Notes under the pieces: model-generated
The model's database searches: none
The model's input: only the letters and a program-made list of their open reading frames with translations
Told to the model about the DNA's origin: nothing
Program-made: the position numbers and the translations under genes
Part shown: positions 16,081 through 24,965 of the stretch, piece after piece
Numbering within the stretch: position 1 is the stretch's first letter
How the letters are laid out: every line of letters begins with the position of its first letter
NCBI RefSeq assembly: GCF_015767265.1
Contig: NZ_JADPIB010000005.1
Location: 310,001 to 374,000, forward strand
Direction of reading: 5' to 3'
Source: Aureivirga marina
GTDB taxonomy: Bacteria > Bacteroidota > Bacteroidia > Flavobacteriales > Flavobacteriaceae
DNA length: 64,000 nucleotides

Positions 16081-17316
16081 ATGATTAAAAAAATCAGTAT
16101 TGCATTACTTTTTATTATAAGTTTTGCATTTTATAAAATTGATACAACTGATAAAACAAAACCTATAAAATTAGAAAGAGAGCCTTATTTACAAACTATT
16201 TTTGCTGATAGTGCGACAATTTCTTGGAAAACAAATAAAGTTTCAAAAGTTTCTTTAAAATATGGAGAAAATAAAGAAAATATGCAATTGGTCACAGGTA
16301 AAATTATAGATCAACATTTGAATGTTTTAAATGAAGTTGTTGTAAAAAACCTAAAACCAAGTACGAAATATTATTATGAAATTTATAATAATGATACCTT
16401 GATGGCTGGTGGTGATTCTTATTATTTTATTTCTTCTGCAAAGGAAAATACAAGTCCAAAATTTTCTTTTTATGCTATGGGAGATATTGGACAACCTAGA
16501 GCAAAAGGTGGTTTTCCTGATATTACAGCAAATCAAATAAATAAATTAGAAAATCGTCCTGATTTTGGAATTGGTCTTGGTGATATTGTTTATCCTGTGG
16601 GTGAAAGTAAAAAATATGATGCTTATTTCTACGAACCAATGGCACCAATTTTAAGAAATATTCCTTTTTATCCAGCTTTAGGAAATCATGATTGGTATTC
16701 AGATCCTGATGAAAATTTTAAAAGAGAATGGAAACTTCCAAATAATGAACATTTTTATACTTTTTCTTATGGAAATGCTCTTTTTATTGCCTTAGATTCA
16801 AGAGAAGGTGGATTTTATAAATTCAAAAAACAAAGGACTTGGTTGAAGAAAACTTTAAAAGAAAACCAAGGAAAATTCGATTGGATTTTTGTGTATTTAC
16901 ATCATAATGGAAAAACTTGTACTTATAAGAAAGACTATAAACATGTTATGAAATTATATGAAATTTTCGCTACAAATAATGTAGATTTTATTTTAAATGG
17001 TCATGCACATACATACGAAAGATTACGTCCATATGATAAAAATGGAAATATTTTGACACAATATTCTGATGATTTAAAATATCCTGAAATTTCGAATGGT
17101 TTTATCTCAATTACTGCTGGAGCTGGAGGAAAATTAAAAACTAGTTGGAATCCAGACCCAAATAATCCAGAAAATTGTAAAACTCCTTCTATTGTTTCAA
17201 AATTTTATCATAAAGGACATTTTACAACTTTTGAAATTGAAGGAAAAAAATTGATTTTTAAAGGAATTGATTCACATTCAGGTGAAGTTTTCGATACATT
17301 TACAATGGAAAAATAA
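16081..17316 (+). CDS. Purple-acid-phosphatase-type metallophosphoesterase, exported
   Basis: Protein of 411 residues with an N-terminal hydrophobic signal or anchor (about 5-20). Residues 30-120 form the fibronectin-III-like N-terminal domain of purple acid phosphatases (EPYLQTIFADSATISWKTN). The catalytic domain has the full dinuclear metal set: GDIGQP, GLGDIVYP, GNHDWYSD, LHHNGKT and NGHAHTYER. It probably releases phosphate from organic esters in the periplasm or outside. The next gene, rlmF, starts within its stop codon, so the two share a transcript. Confidence 0.93.
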   Translation: MIKKISIALLFIISFAFYKIDTTDKTKPIKLEREPYLQTIFADSATISWKTNKVSKVSLKYGENKENMQLVTGKIIDQHLNVLNEVVVKNLKPSTKYYYEIYNNDTLMAGGDSYYFISSAKENTSPKFSFYAMGDIGQPRAKGGFPDITANQINKLENRPDFGIGLGDIVYPVGESKKYDAYFYEPMAPILRNIPFYPALGNHDWYSDPDENFKREWKLPNNEHFYTFSYGNALFIALDSREGGFYKFKKQRTWLKKTLKENQGKFDWIFVYLHHNGKTCTYKKDYKHVMKLYEIFATNNVDFILNGHAHTYERLRPYDKNGNILTQYSDDLKYPEISNGFISITAGAGGKLKTSWNPDPNNPENCKTPSIVSKFYHKGHFTTFEIEGKKLIFKGIDSHSGEVFDTFTMEK

Positions 17317-18203
17317 TGAACTCAAAAAAAGAAAAAAATAAAGGATTACATTCAAAAAATCTTCATAAAAATGGATATGATTTTGAATTGTTGATGAAAG
17401 AAAATGAAGAATTAAAACCTTTTGTTTCTTTAAATAAGTTTGGAAATTTATCAATTGATTTCTCTAATTCAGATGCAGTTTTTCAGTTGAATAAAGCACT
17501 TTTAAATTCGCATTATTCTATATCATTTTATCAAATTCCGAAAGAAAACCTTTGTCCACCAATTCCAGGAAGAGTTGATTATATTCATCATTTAAATGAT
17601 TTAATTTCTACAAAAAAAAATGAAAATATAATTGGATTAGATATTGGAACAGGTGCAAATTGTATTTATCCAATCTTAGGATGTTCGGTTTATAATTGGA
17701 ATTTTATTGGATCTGACATTTCTAAAAAATCAATTTTCAACGCAGAAAAAATAGTTAAAAGAAATAACGTTTTAAAAAATAAAATCAAATTTAGATTACA
17801 AAAAGACAGCAATTTTATTTTTAAGAATATTATTAAAAAAGATGATTATTTCGATTTTACTATGTGTAATCCTCCTTTTCACGATTCCAAAGAAGCTGCA
17901 TTAGCTGGAACACAGAGAAAATGGAAAAATTTAAAGCAAGAAACAGGAAAATCAGATTTAAATTTTGGTGGAATTGATAATGAACTTTGGTATGAAGGAG
18001 GTGAAAAATCGTTTTTACATAAAATGATTAAGGAAAGTACTTTTTACAAAAAACAAGTTGGTTGGTTTACAACATTGGTTTCTAAAAAAGAAAATGTAAA
18101 AAGCATGAAAAAATCTTTGGAAAAAATGCAAGTAAAAGAAATTAAAGTAATTGAAATGCAGCAAGGAAACAAAATTACAAGAATTGTTACATGGAGATTT
18201 TAG
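17316..18203 (+). CDS. rlmF: 23S rRNA (adenine(1618)-N(6))-methyltransferase RlmF
   Basis: Protein of 295 residues that methylates A1618 of 23S rRNA using SAM. Family marks: the N-terminal LHKNGYDFELLMKENEEL, the PGRVDYIHHL segment, SAM motif I GLDIGTGANCIYPI (about residue 107), and the N6-adenine catalytic motif NPPFH (about residue 188). Its ATG overlaps the TAA of the upstream phosphoesterase gene by one base. A terminator follows. Confidence 0.95.
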   Translation: MNSKKEKNKGLHSKNLHKNGYDFELLMKENEELKPFVSLNKFGNLSIDFSNSDAVFQLNKALLNSHYSISFYQIPKENLCPPIPGRVDYIHHLNDLISTKKNENIIGLDIGTGANCIYPILGCSVYNWNFIGSDISKKSIFNAEKIVKRNNVLKNKIKFRLQKDSNFIFKNIIKKDDYFDFTMCNPPFHDSKEAALAGTQRKWKNLKQETGKSDLNFGGIDNELWYEGGEKSFLHKMIKESTFYKKQVGWFTTLVSKKENVKSMKKSLEKMQVKEIKVIEMQQGNKITRIVTWRF

Positions 18204-18239
18204 AATCAAAAAATTAAGATTTTATATTATTTAAAAAAG

Positions 18240-18272
18240 AAAAACTTCCTAAAATCCTAGGAAGTTTTTTTA
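18240..18272 (+). terminator. Terminator after rlmF
   Basis: AAAACTTCCTA (18241-18251) pairs with TAGGAAGTTTT (18258-18268) around a 6-base loop, followed by a T run. It may also serve the minus-strand gene ending at 18294. Confidence 0.85.
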
Positions 18273-18293
18273 AACACACTAAATAATCATATT

Positions 18294-19688
18294 TTACTTT
18301 TCAATCATAATTTTTGTTTGAAAAGTCTTTATTTTGTTTGAAACTTTCAACATATAAATTCCTCTTTCTAAATTTGAGAAATCAAAATCGTCTTTATTTT
18401 TCAAAGAAATTGATTTAATTTTTCTTCCCGAAATATCAAATAGTTCTAAAGTTTCAAAATTTTCATTTCCTGTAATTTGAAATTGTCCGTTAGTTGGATT
18501 TGGATAAATTGCAAAAGCTTCTATATTTTCTTCTGAAATATTTAATCCACAAGAGTCAATAATTTCCTGTTTTGTATTACAACCTGGCGCATTTCCATCT
18601 ATTGTGATAGAATTTACATCATTTATTAATAAAGGACAAAAAGCTTCGCACATTTCTAGTAATGGATTGTCTTCAATTTCTATAAAAGCTCCTACTTCAT
18701 TTAAATTCAAAAACCCAGAAACTTCTGGTAAAATATCATTGAAATGAATTGTCAAATATCCATTAATCATTTCTATTCCATTAAATCCAGAAATATCTTC
18801 TAAAGCATCATTATCTCCAATCTGAATTCCACCCATAACTGTTGTTACACTTGCAAACCCTGAGATATCAATCAAATTTGCATTTTGTCCAACAAAAATA
18901 TTTCTTCCAGCAGAAATTAAATTATTAAATCCTGATAAATCAGTAATTGCATCATTTTCATGAAAGTTTACATCTAATCCTACTTCTTCTAATGTATCAA
19001 AACCAGAAATATCAGTTAACATGTCGTTATCTTGAATTTGTAATTCTTCATCAATATAAGTTAAATTAGAAAATCCCGTAATACTAGTCAAACTCTCATT
19101 TCCAGTAATTCTAATTTCCCCATCATAACTTACGAGATTATTAAAATTTGAAATTGATGTAAGATTATTATTTTTTAAAATTTGAATAAATCTTCCAACA
19201 CTTTCAAGATTATCAAATCCGTCTGTTGTAGTTAAACTTGCATTTAAAGTGATATTATAATATCCACCAATTTCTGTAAGAATAGTATTTGCAGGTAAAG
19301 CAATTAGAGCATCATTTCCATAGAAATTTACATCTCCACCAATATATTCCAGATTATCAAATTGTTCTACAGTTTGAAGAAATTCATTGTTTTCAATTAT
19401 CAAATTATTTCCAACATAAACTAAATTTTCCAAACCTGTCAAATTATCTGTCAATCCAGAAGTTGCAATCCTCAGAATACCATTTATTTTTGTAATATTC
19501 TGTAGTGGCGTTAAATCTGTTATTCCTCCTCCAAGAAGCTGAATATTTCCTGTAATTTCCGTACAATCTTGTGGGAAATTATCTAATAAATTCTGATTTG
19601 TAAAACTATAATTCGTATCAGGACAAGCCTGAGAAAAAGAATAATTTATTCCAATCATTAAAAAAATAAAAAAAGTAATTTTTCGCAT
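18294..19688 (-). CDS. T9SS-exported leucine-rich/receptor-L-like repeat protein
   Basis: The start is the internal Met giving MRKITFFIFLMIGINYSFSQ, a clean signal peptide; the upstream in-frame MLT adds only three residues. The protein has about 464 residues. The middle (about 30-345) is a right-handed solenoid of 22-24-residue units with the rhythm I-x2-N-x2-L-x2-I-x-G-F-x-N-L, like receptor L-domain or leucine-rich repeats. A Cys-containing segment (CEAFCPLLINDV) caps it. The last 75 residues are a type A T9SS sorting domain (IYPNPTNGQF ... GIYMLKVSNK ... KIMIEK). Expected on the cell surface or secreted. The neighbour at 19705 is a close paralogue. Confidence 0.88.
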   Translation of the reverse strand: MRKITFFIFLMIGINYSFSQACPDTNYSFTNQNLLDNFPQDCTEITGNIQLLGGGITDLTPLQNITKINGILRIATSGLTDNLTGLENLVYVGNNLIIENNEFLQTVEQFDNLEYIGGDVNFYGNDALIALPANTILTEIGGYYNITLNASLTTTDGFDNLESVGRFIQILKNNNLTSISNFNNLVSYDGEIRITGNESLTSITGFSNLTYIDEELQIQDNDMLTDISGFDTLEEVGLDVNFHENDAITDLSGFNNLISAGRNIFVGQNANLIDISGFASVTTVMGGIQIGDNDALEDISGFNGIEMINGYLTIHFNDILPEVSGFLNLNEVGAFIEIEDNPLLEMCEAFCPLLINDVNSITIDGNAPGCNTKQEIIDSCGLNISEENIEAFAIYPNPTNGQFQITGNENFETLELFDISGRKIKSISLKNKDDFDFSNLERGIYMLKVSNKIKTFQTKIMIEK

Positions 19689-19704
19689 AGTCAACATATT
19701 TTAA

Positions 19705-21102
19705 TCATTTCTCAATTACTATTTTTGTTTGAAAAGTTTTCGAATTATTCGAAACTTTCAACATATAAATTCCTTTGTCAATATTGGAAAAATCGATTGG
19801 AGTTGTAGCATTAAAACTAATTGATTTCACAATTCTTCCAGAAATATCAAAAAGTTCTAAAGTTTCAAATTGTTCTTTAGTATTAATGTAGAATTTCCCA
19901 TTATTTGGATTTGGAAAAACAGTAAAAATATCGTTTTCTTCGTCTATAATTTCTAGAGTACAATTATCTAAAATAATTTGTTTTGAATCACATCCTGTTG
20001 CATTTCCTTCAATTAAAACTGTAGAAACTTGATTATGAAGAACTGCACAAAAAGCCTCACAATTTGTAAGAATCGGATTATCTTCTAATTCAAATTCTTG
20101 TTGAATTTCTTCTAAATTTTGAAAACCAGTAATATTTGTAAGAAGTGGATTATGAAGAATAAACATATGGCCTTCAAGAATTTCAAGATTATTAAATCCT
20201 GAAATATCATCTAAAGCTTGATTTCCTCCAATTGCAATTCCACCTTCAACTGAACTTAAACTATCAAAACCAGAAATATCAATCATATAATAATTAGAAG
20301 TAAAAATCACCTGATTTCCAACAAAAGTTAAATTATTAAAATCCGTAAAATCTGTTATTCCATTGTTTTGACTAAAATAAAAATCGCCTAAGACTCCTTG
20401 TAAATTATCAAATCCAGAATAATCAATTAAATCAAAATTTATAGCAATAGACAAATCACCATCGATTCCAATCAAATTTGAAAATCCAGTAACAGAAACA
20501 AGCGAAGCGTTATACCAAATTCGAAAATCTCCATCTAAATAATTTATATTATTAAAATTTGGAATTTCTTCCATAGCATGATTTTCATAGAAATAAATAT
20601 TTCCTCCAATATTAGTAAGATTATTAAAACCATCTGAAGTAATCAAACTAGAATTATAACTCAATTCGAAAGAGCCTCCAATTTCATTTAAAACTGTATT
20701 ATTTGGTAAATTAATAAGTAAATCATTTCCATAAATTTTTAAATCTCCCCCAATTGTGTGAACATTTTCTAGCTGTTCCATTGTCAATAAAGCATCATTT
20801 TCTTCAATGATTAAATTATTTCCAATTGTATTTAAATTTTCCAAACCATTTAGATTATTATCTAAACCAGTATTTGCAATTCGTAAAATTCCACCAACTT
20901 TTGTAATATTTACTAAAGGAGATAAATCTGTAATATCAGATCCAATTAACTGAATATTTCCTTCTATCTCTGTACAGTTTTGTGGAAAATTGTTTAATAC
21001 ATTTTGATCTGAAAAACTATAATTTGTATCAGGACAACTTTGTGAAAAAGAGAAATTTAGACTTAAAAAAAAAGTAATAAGCAAAAAAGCAATTTTATTC
21101 AT
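19705..21102 (-). CDS. T9SS-exported leucine-rich/receptor-L-like repeat protein, paralogue
   Basis: Protein of 465 residues with a signal peptide (MNKIAFLLITFFLSLNFSFSQ) directly followed by SCPDTNYSFSDQNVLNNFPQ, nearly the same as in the downstream paralogue. It has the same solenoid units, the same Cys cap (CEAFCAVLHNQV) and the same C-terminal T9SS domain (FPNPNNGKFYIN ... KIVIEK). It lies in tandem 16 bases upstream of its paralogue, so the pair is likely one transcript arising from a local duplication. The ligand is unknown; surface adhesion or recognition is the usual inference. Confidence 0.88.
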   Translation of the reverse strand: MNKIAFLLITFFLSLNFSFSQSCPDTNYSFSDQNVLNNFPQNCTEIEGNIQLIGSDITDLSPLVNITKVGGILRIANTGLDNNLNGLENLNTIGNNLIIEENDALLTMEQLENVHTIGGDLKIYGNDLLINLPNNTVLNEIGGSFELSYNSSLITSDGFNNLTNIGGNIYFYENHAMEEIPNFNNINYLDGDFRIWYNASLVSVTGFSNLIGIDGDLSIAINFDLIDYSGFDNLQGVLGDFYFSQNNGITDFTDFNNLTFVGNQVIFTSNYYMIDISGFDSLSSVEGGIAIGGNQALDDISGFNNLEILEGHMFILHNPLLTNITGFQNLEEIQQEFELEDNPILTNCEAFCAVLHNQVSTVLIEGNATGCDSKQIILDNCTLEIIDEENDIFTVFPNPNNGKFYINTKEQFETLELFDISGRIVKSISFNATTPIDFSNIDKGIYMLKVSNNSKTFQTKIVIEK

Positions 21103-21181
21103 AATTATCTCATTTACAGTTAATTATATAAATTTAAACTATAAATAAATGAGTAATTTGAAAAAAATGTTAATTAACTAA

Positions 21182-21216
21182 AAAAGCATTTTCAACACAG
21201 AATTGAAAATGCTTTT
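21182..21216 (-). terminator. Terminator for the minus-strand 21253-21600 gene
   Basis: AAAAGCATTTTCAA (21182-21195) pairs with TTGAAAATGCTTTT (21203-21216). On the minus strand the stem is followed by a run of Ts. Confidence 0.8.
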
Positions 21217-21252
21217 ACACAAAAATTATTTGGTTTTTAGTATTCATTTTGG

Positions 21253-21600
21253 TTATTTATTCCTCAGATAAATTTGAATCATATCTTCAAAATTATCTAC
21301 AAATGATTCTGGGCTTTTCTTTTCTAAAAATAATTTATCCCTTGAGTTATATTTGGAATAAATTCCTTTGTCACGATCATACTGCAATTTTCCTTGCACA
21401 AAAATTCTTTCTTCAAATTCTCTTAATGAGCTTTTTGATAAAAAATCTAATTTCTTTAAAGTGTTGGTGTCTTTGTCCAAGCGAAGCCAAAAATCATCTT
21501 GTAATTCTTTTGATTTTCTCACTGGTGTCGTGTCTTTGATCTCAAGGAAAGAGTGTCTTTCAGAGTCTAAAAAAGATAGCACATTGTAGTTGTTTTTCAT
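21253..21600 (-). CDS. Hypothetical protein, 115 residues
   Basis: Small charged protein without signal peptide or membrane helix (starts MKNNYNVLSFLDSERHSFLEIKD). No family recognised. It is supported as a gene by a perfect -7 element 24-31 bases upstream of its start, a terminator just after its stop, and normal flavobacterial codon use. The overlapping plus-strand frames give Cys/Leu/Phe-rich products with no promoter, so the minus-strand reading is preferred. Confidence 0.6.
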   Translation of the reverse strand: MKNNYNVLSFLDSERHSFLEIKDTTPVRKSKELQDDFWLRLDKDTNTLKKLDFLSKSSLREFEERIFVQGKLQYDRDKGIYSKYNSRDKLFLEKKSPESFVDNFEDMIQIYLRNK

Positions 21601-21623
21601 AATCTTTCGTGTTTTAATTGTTT

Positions 21624-21631
21624 CAAATTTA
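21624..21631 (-). promoter_or_regulatory. -7 element for the 21253-21600 gene
   Basis: Minus-strand TAAATTTG, a perfect TAnnTTTG match, 24 bases before the start codon. Confidence 0.5.
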
Positions 21632-21774
21632 TATAATTATAAATATGAAGTTCCTTTTAAAACAACTTTAACATTATAAAAAGAGATATTTTATTTTTTT
21701 AACAATTTTATAAATTTTAATTAATAATTTATTAACAAAACAATCGTATTTAAGTATAGATTTATTCTAAATAA

Positions 21775-22563
21775 TTAAACTTCAATATCTTTATCGTAAG
21801 GAATTGATTTTAAAATATGTTGAATTGCTTCGGTTCTTGCAGATGTTTTTTTATTTGCTTTTATAATCTTCCAAGGTAAGTTCGTGTTTTTGGTATTTTC
21901 GAACATTTTCCTTTTATATTCTGTATACACATCCCATAATTCTTGTGCTCTTTCATCCACAGGAGTCATCTTCCACTGTTTCAATGGATTATTCATAATT
22001 TCCACAAAACGTTTTTCCTGTTCCTTTTTAGAAATTGACATGTAAATCTTTACCAAACGAATTCCAGATTGAACAATCATTCGTTCAAAATCATTTACTT
22101 GAGACATGAAAACTTTATACTCTTCTTGTGTACAAAATCCATTTACAGGTTCAACAACAGCACGATTATACCAACTTCTATCAAAGAAAACAATTTCTCC
22201 AGCTTTTGGAAATTTATTTACATATCTCTGAAAATACCATTGTGATCTTTCGTCTTCTGTAGGTTTTGGTAAAGCGACAATTCGTAAATGTCTTGGATTC
22301 ATTCTTTCTGTCGCTCTTCGAATTGCTCCACCTTTTCCAGCAGCATCTCTTCCTTCAAAAATGATGATAATTCGTTCTTCATTTTGAATTGCCCAAGTTT
22401 GAAGCTTGATCAATTCAACCTGTAATTTTTTCAATTGCTTTTCGTAATCATAATAACGAATTGCTTTTTGTAAATTATAAGAATTTCCATTATAAAGAGC
22501 TAATAATCCTCTTTTTGAATTTAATTTTTTTAAATCCGAATCTGAAATATGATTTTTTTCCAT
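21775..22563 (-). CDS. ppk2: Polyphosphate kinase 2 family protein (shorter paralogue)
   Basis: Protein of 262 residues. PPK2 enzymes move phosphate between polyphosphate and nucleoside di- or triphosphates. Walker A is FEGRDAAGKGGAIRR (about residues 69-83) and the Walker B/lid region is FFDRSWYNRAVVEPV (about 124-138). It is a single-domain (class I/III length) enzyme and cytosolic. It lies 6 bases after a second PPK2 gene at the end of the minus-strand run that starts with the cbb3 oxidase genes. Whether it prefers ADP, AMP or GDP cannot be told from sequence here. Confidence 0.93.
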   Translation of the reverse strand: MEKNHISDSDLKKLNSKRGLLALYNGNSYNLQKAIRYYDYEKQLKKLQVELIKLQTWAIQNEERIIIIFEGRDAAGKGGAIRRATERMNPRHLRIVALPKPTEDERSQWYFQRYVNKFPKAGEIVFFDRSWYNRAVVEPVNGFCTQEEYKVFMSQVNDFERMIVQSGIRLVKIYMSISKKEQEKRFVEIMNNPLKQWKMTPVDERAQELWDVYTEYKRKMFENTKNTNLPWKIIKANKKTSARTEAIQHILKSIPYDKDIEV

Positions 22564-22569
22564 GGTAAT

Positions 22570-23457
22570 TTAGTCTAATTGTTGAGATGAACGGAAATAA
22601 CGCATTACAACGTTTGGATCTGGAGAAATATTGATGTTAGCATCTCTTTTTCCATCGTAATCAAATAGAGAAAGTACGTAACGAATACTTTCCAATCTTG
22701 CAGTTTGCTTATCATTTGTTTTCACAATAATCCAAGGACTATAAGTAGTATGTGTTTTACTAAACATTTGATTTTTATAGAATGTATAGTCATTCCATAA
22801 TTCTTGTCCTCTTTGATCAACTGGACTAAATTTCCATCTTTTTAAAGGATTTTTTAATCTAGATAAAAATCTTGCTTGCTGTTCTTCTTTTGAAATGGAA
22901 AACCAGAATTTTACAATTGTTACGCCATCTTCATAAAGCATGTGTTCAAATTCTGGAACTTGCACCATGAATTTTTTATATTGTTCCGAAGTACAAAAAC
23001 CCATCACAGGCTCTACAACAGCACGATTATACCAACTTCTATCAAAAAAAACAATTTCTCCTGGATTTGGTAATTCTTTAATATATCTTCTAAAATACCA
23101 CTGTCCTTGCTCTTCTTCTGTAGGTTTTGTCAAGGCAACTAAACGCATTGAACGTGGATTTAAATGCTCGGAAAAACGACGGATAGAACCTCCTTTTCCG
23201 GCAGCATCTCTTCCTTCAAAAATAACGACTACACGCTTTTTGTTTTTAGAAATCCATTGTTGAAGTTTTACCAATTCAATTTGAAGAAGTTGTAATTCTT
23301 GTTGATATTCATATTTCTTTTTCACATAAGAAATATCAATTTCCTTTTCTTTAATAACTGCATCTAATTCTTCTAGTGATGTAGCTTTTAAAAAATCTTC
23401 TTTAGTAAGTTTGAATTGTTTTGTTTCTTCTGATACTGATTGTTTGTTATCGTCCAT
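22570..23457 (-). CDS. ppk2: Polyphosphate kinase 2 family protein (longer paralogue)
   Basis: The start is taken at the internal Met of MDDNKQSVSEE; an ATG 15 bases upstream would increase the overlap with the previous gene from 11 to 26 bases. The protein has about 295 residues, with an N-terminal extension of 40-50 residues compared with its paralogue. Walker A FEGRDAAGKGGSIRR and FFDRSWYNRAVVEPVMGF are both intact. It overlaps the 3' end of the SafE-like gene, so it is translated as part of the same transcript. The tandem copies differ enough to suggest separate substrates or directions of reaction (inference). Confidence 0.93.
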   Translation of the reverse strand: MDDNKQSVSEETKQFKLTKEDFLKATSLEELDAVIKEKEIDISYVKKKYEYQQELQLLQIELVKLQQWISKNKKRVVVIFEGRDAAGKGGSIRRFSEHLNPRSMRLVALTKPTEEEQGQWYFRRYIKELPNPGEIVFFDRSWYNRAVVEPVMGFCTSEQYKKFMVQVPEFEHMLYEDGVTIVKFWFSISKEEQQARFLSRLKNPLKRWKFSPVDQRGQELWNDYTFYKNQMFSKTHTTYSPWIIVKTNDKQTARLESIRYVLSLFDYDGKRDANINISPDPNVVMRYFRSSQQLD

Positions 23458-24184
23458 TGTTGTTGCTTGCATCTTCTACAATTACACATGTATTTGAATT
23501 ATTAGAGATATTTAACTGTGCATCAGATGGAGAAATGTAATCAATTCCCAATCCTAGCCCCCTTAATATAAATAATAATCCTACAATAGCAACAAATATA
23601 GGGATAGATTTTTGAATTTTATTTCTTAAAGATACTTTTACAAAGTTTCCAACATAGATAGCTGTAGTCATTAAAGGTAATGTTCCCAATCCAAATAACA
23701 ACATATAAAGTGCTCCTTCAAGTGTTGACCCCATTGAAATAGAACCGAATACAGCTCCATAAACAAGTCCACAAGGTAAAAATCCATTAAAGAAACCTAT
23801 CAAAAATATCTTTTTTGCAGATCTTTTTTGTAAGTAAAAACCTAACCTTTCCTTAACTTTTGAGATTAGAAAATAAATTGGTTTAGAAAAATTGTATTTA
23901 TTAAAAATTTTTACTGGAGTAACAGCGATGATAATCATAATAACTCCAATTAAAATAGTTAATCTTTGTTGGAATCCGGCTAAATATAAACCTTTTCCAA
24001 TTGCTCCAAATAATAATCCAATGATACTATAAGCTGTAAATCTTCCAATGTGATAAGACAACGTTTGAAAAATTCCTTTCCATTTGTTTTTCTTATCAAT
24101 TGGTAACATAAATGCAATTGGTCCGCACATTCCAATACAATGAAAACTTCCTAAAAAACCAAGTATAAGTGCAGAATATAGCAT
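23447..24184 (-). CDS. SafE/TauE-like membrane protein of the cbb3 cluster
   Basis: Protein of 245 residues with about six transmembrane helices, in the urease-accessory UreH-like / sulfite exporter TauE/SafE family found after ccoG-ccoH in many genomes. Conserved family segments: LGFLGSFHCIGMCGPIAF at the N-terminus (a His/Cys/Met pattern that fits copper handling) and GFFNGFLPCGLVYGA in the middle. It probably takes part in copper supply to, or assembly of, the cbb3 oxidase (inference from context). It starts one base after the ccoH stop. Confidence 0.88.
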   Translation of the reverse strand: MLYSALILGFLGSFHCIGMCGPIAFMLPIDKKNKWKGIFQTLSYHIGRFTAYSIIGLLFGAIGKGLYLAGFQQRLTILIGVIMIIIAVTPVKIFNKYNFSKPIYFLISKVKERLGFYLQKRSAKKIFLIGFFNGFLPCGLVYGAVFGSISMGSTLEGALYMLLFGLGTLPLMTTAIYVGNFVKVSLRNKIQKSIPIFVAIVGLLFILRGLGLGIDYISPSDAQLNISNNSNTCVIVEDASNNNGR

Positions 24185-24185
24185 A

Positions 24186-24632
24186 TTAGTATCTTATTTT
24201 TTTCTTGAATAAATATCCTTTTCCGTTATAAGTCCAATCAATTTTCACATCATATCTTCCTTCTAAAAGTTTTTCTTTAGGAATAATTAAAACGTTTGAC
24301 ATTAATTCTATTGGAACATTTATATCTAATTCTTTTTTAGAAAGTCTTTGTAAATAAATAGTTCCTTGAATTTTATTTGTATCAAATTCTTTTGGAAAAA
24401 CAACTTCTAAACCTTTTTCTGTTTGTAGTATTTTTAGGTTTTCTTCTAAGTTGTTTGCATTATTCATTTTATCAATTTGTTCTTGATAATGCAATTCTTC
24501 TTTATAATATTCATCAGAAACCAAATGATGATTGTATTCATCGTTGAACATAACACGATAAACGAAAGAGAGTATAAAAATAATGAATGCAGCTAAAGCT
24601 AGTGCAATCCCAGTTCCCCAGTTAAATTTCAT
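24186..24632 (-). CDS. ccoH: FixH/CcoH family protein
   Basis: Protein of 148 residues with a single N-terminal membrane helix (about 8-27). A periplasmic part follows with the FixH pattern: EYNHHLVSDEYYKEELHYQEQIDKM, then a beta-sandwich. CcoH binds and stabilises CcoP and the assembled cbb3 oxidase. It is separated from ccoG by a gap of about 330 bases and coupled downstream to the SafE-like gene (one base apart). Confidence 0.88.
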   Translation of the reverse strand: MKFNWGTGIALALAAFIIFILSFVYRVMFNDEYNHHLVSDEYYKEELHYQEQIDKMNNANNLEENLKILQTEKGLEVVFPKEFDTNKIQGTIYLQRLSKKELDINVPIELMSNVLIIPKEKLLEGRYDVKIDWTYNGKGYLFKKKIRY

Positions 24633-24965
24633 AATTAGTAGTTTTAGTTTTGTTTTCTACAATTTGTAGAATTAGTTAGTAATTTATTATGGAGTAAAAT
24701 TAATACAAACAAAGCTCTGAAAACATAAGATTTATCATGTTTTAATCAGAAGTTTTATTTATTAAATTATGGAATTTTTTTGGAATAGTTAGAGAGTTTT
24801 TTTGAGAAAAATCTTGATTCGAGAGATTAATTAAAACCTCCCAAACCAAGAAAAAAACATCTATTAAACATTATCGTAAATATAGTAACGTAATAATATC
24901 TAAAGTTACAGAAAAGTTTATTATTTAACAAACTATTTGCGTTCTTTTGAATAAAATCATTACTA
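24633..24965. other. Intergenic gap ccoG-ccoH
   Basis: No gene seen. It holds a weak half-conserved Fnr-like motif (ATAAG-ATTT-ATCAT, 24726-24739) that lacks the usual spacing to a -7 box, and no clear terminator hairpin. The gap is long for genes that usually form one operon, so ccoH may have its own promoter. Confidence 0.4.

Noticed and set aside
21249-21539. Plus-strand open frame opposite the 21253-21600 gene
   Set aside because: The minus-strand frame has a promoter and a terminator; the plus-strand product looks random.
24726-24739. Fnr-like motif ATAAG-ATTT-ATCAT before ccoH
   Set aside because: The left half-site has two changes and no -7 box lies at the spacing seen elsewhere.
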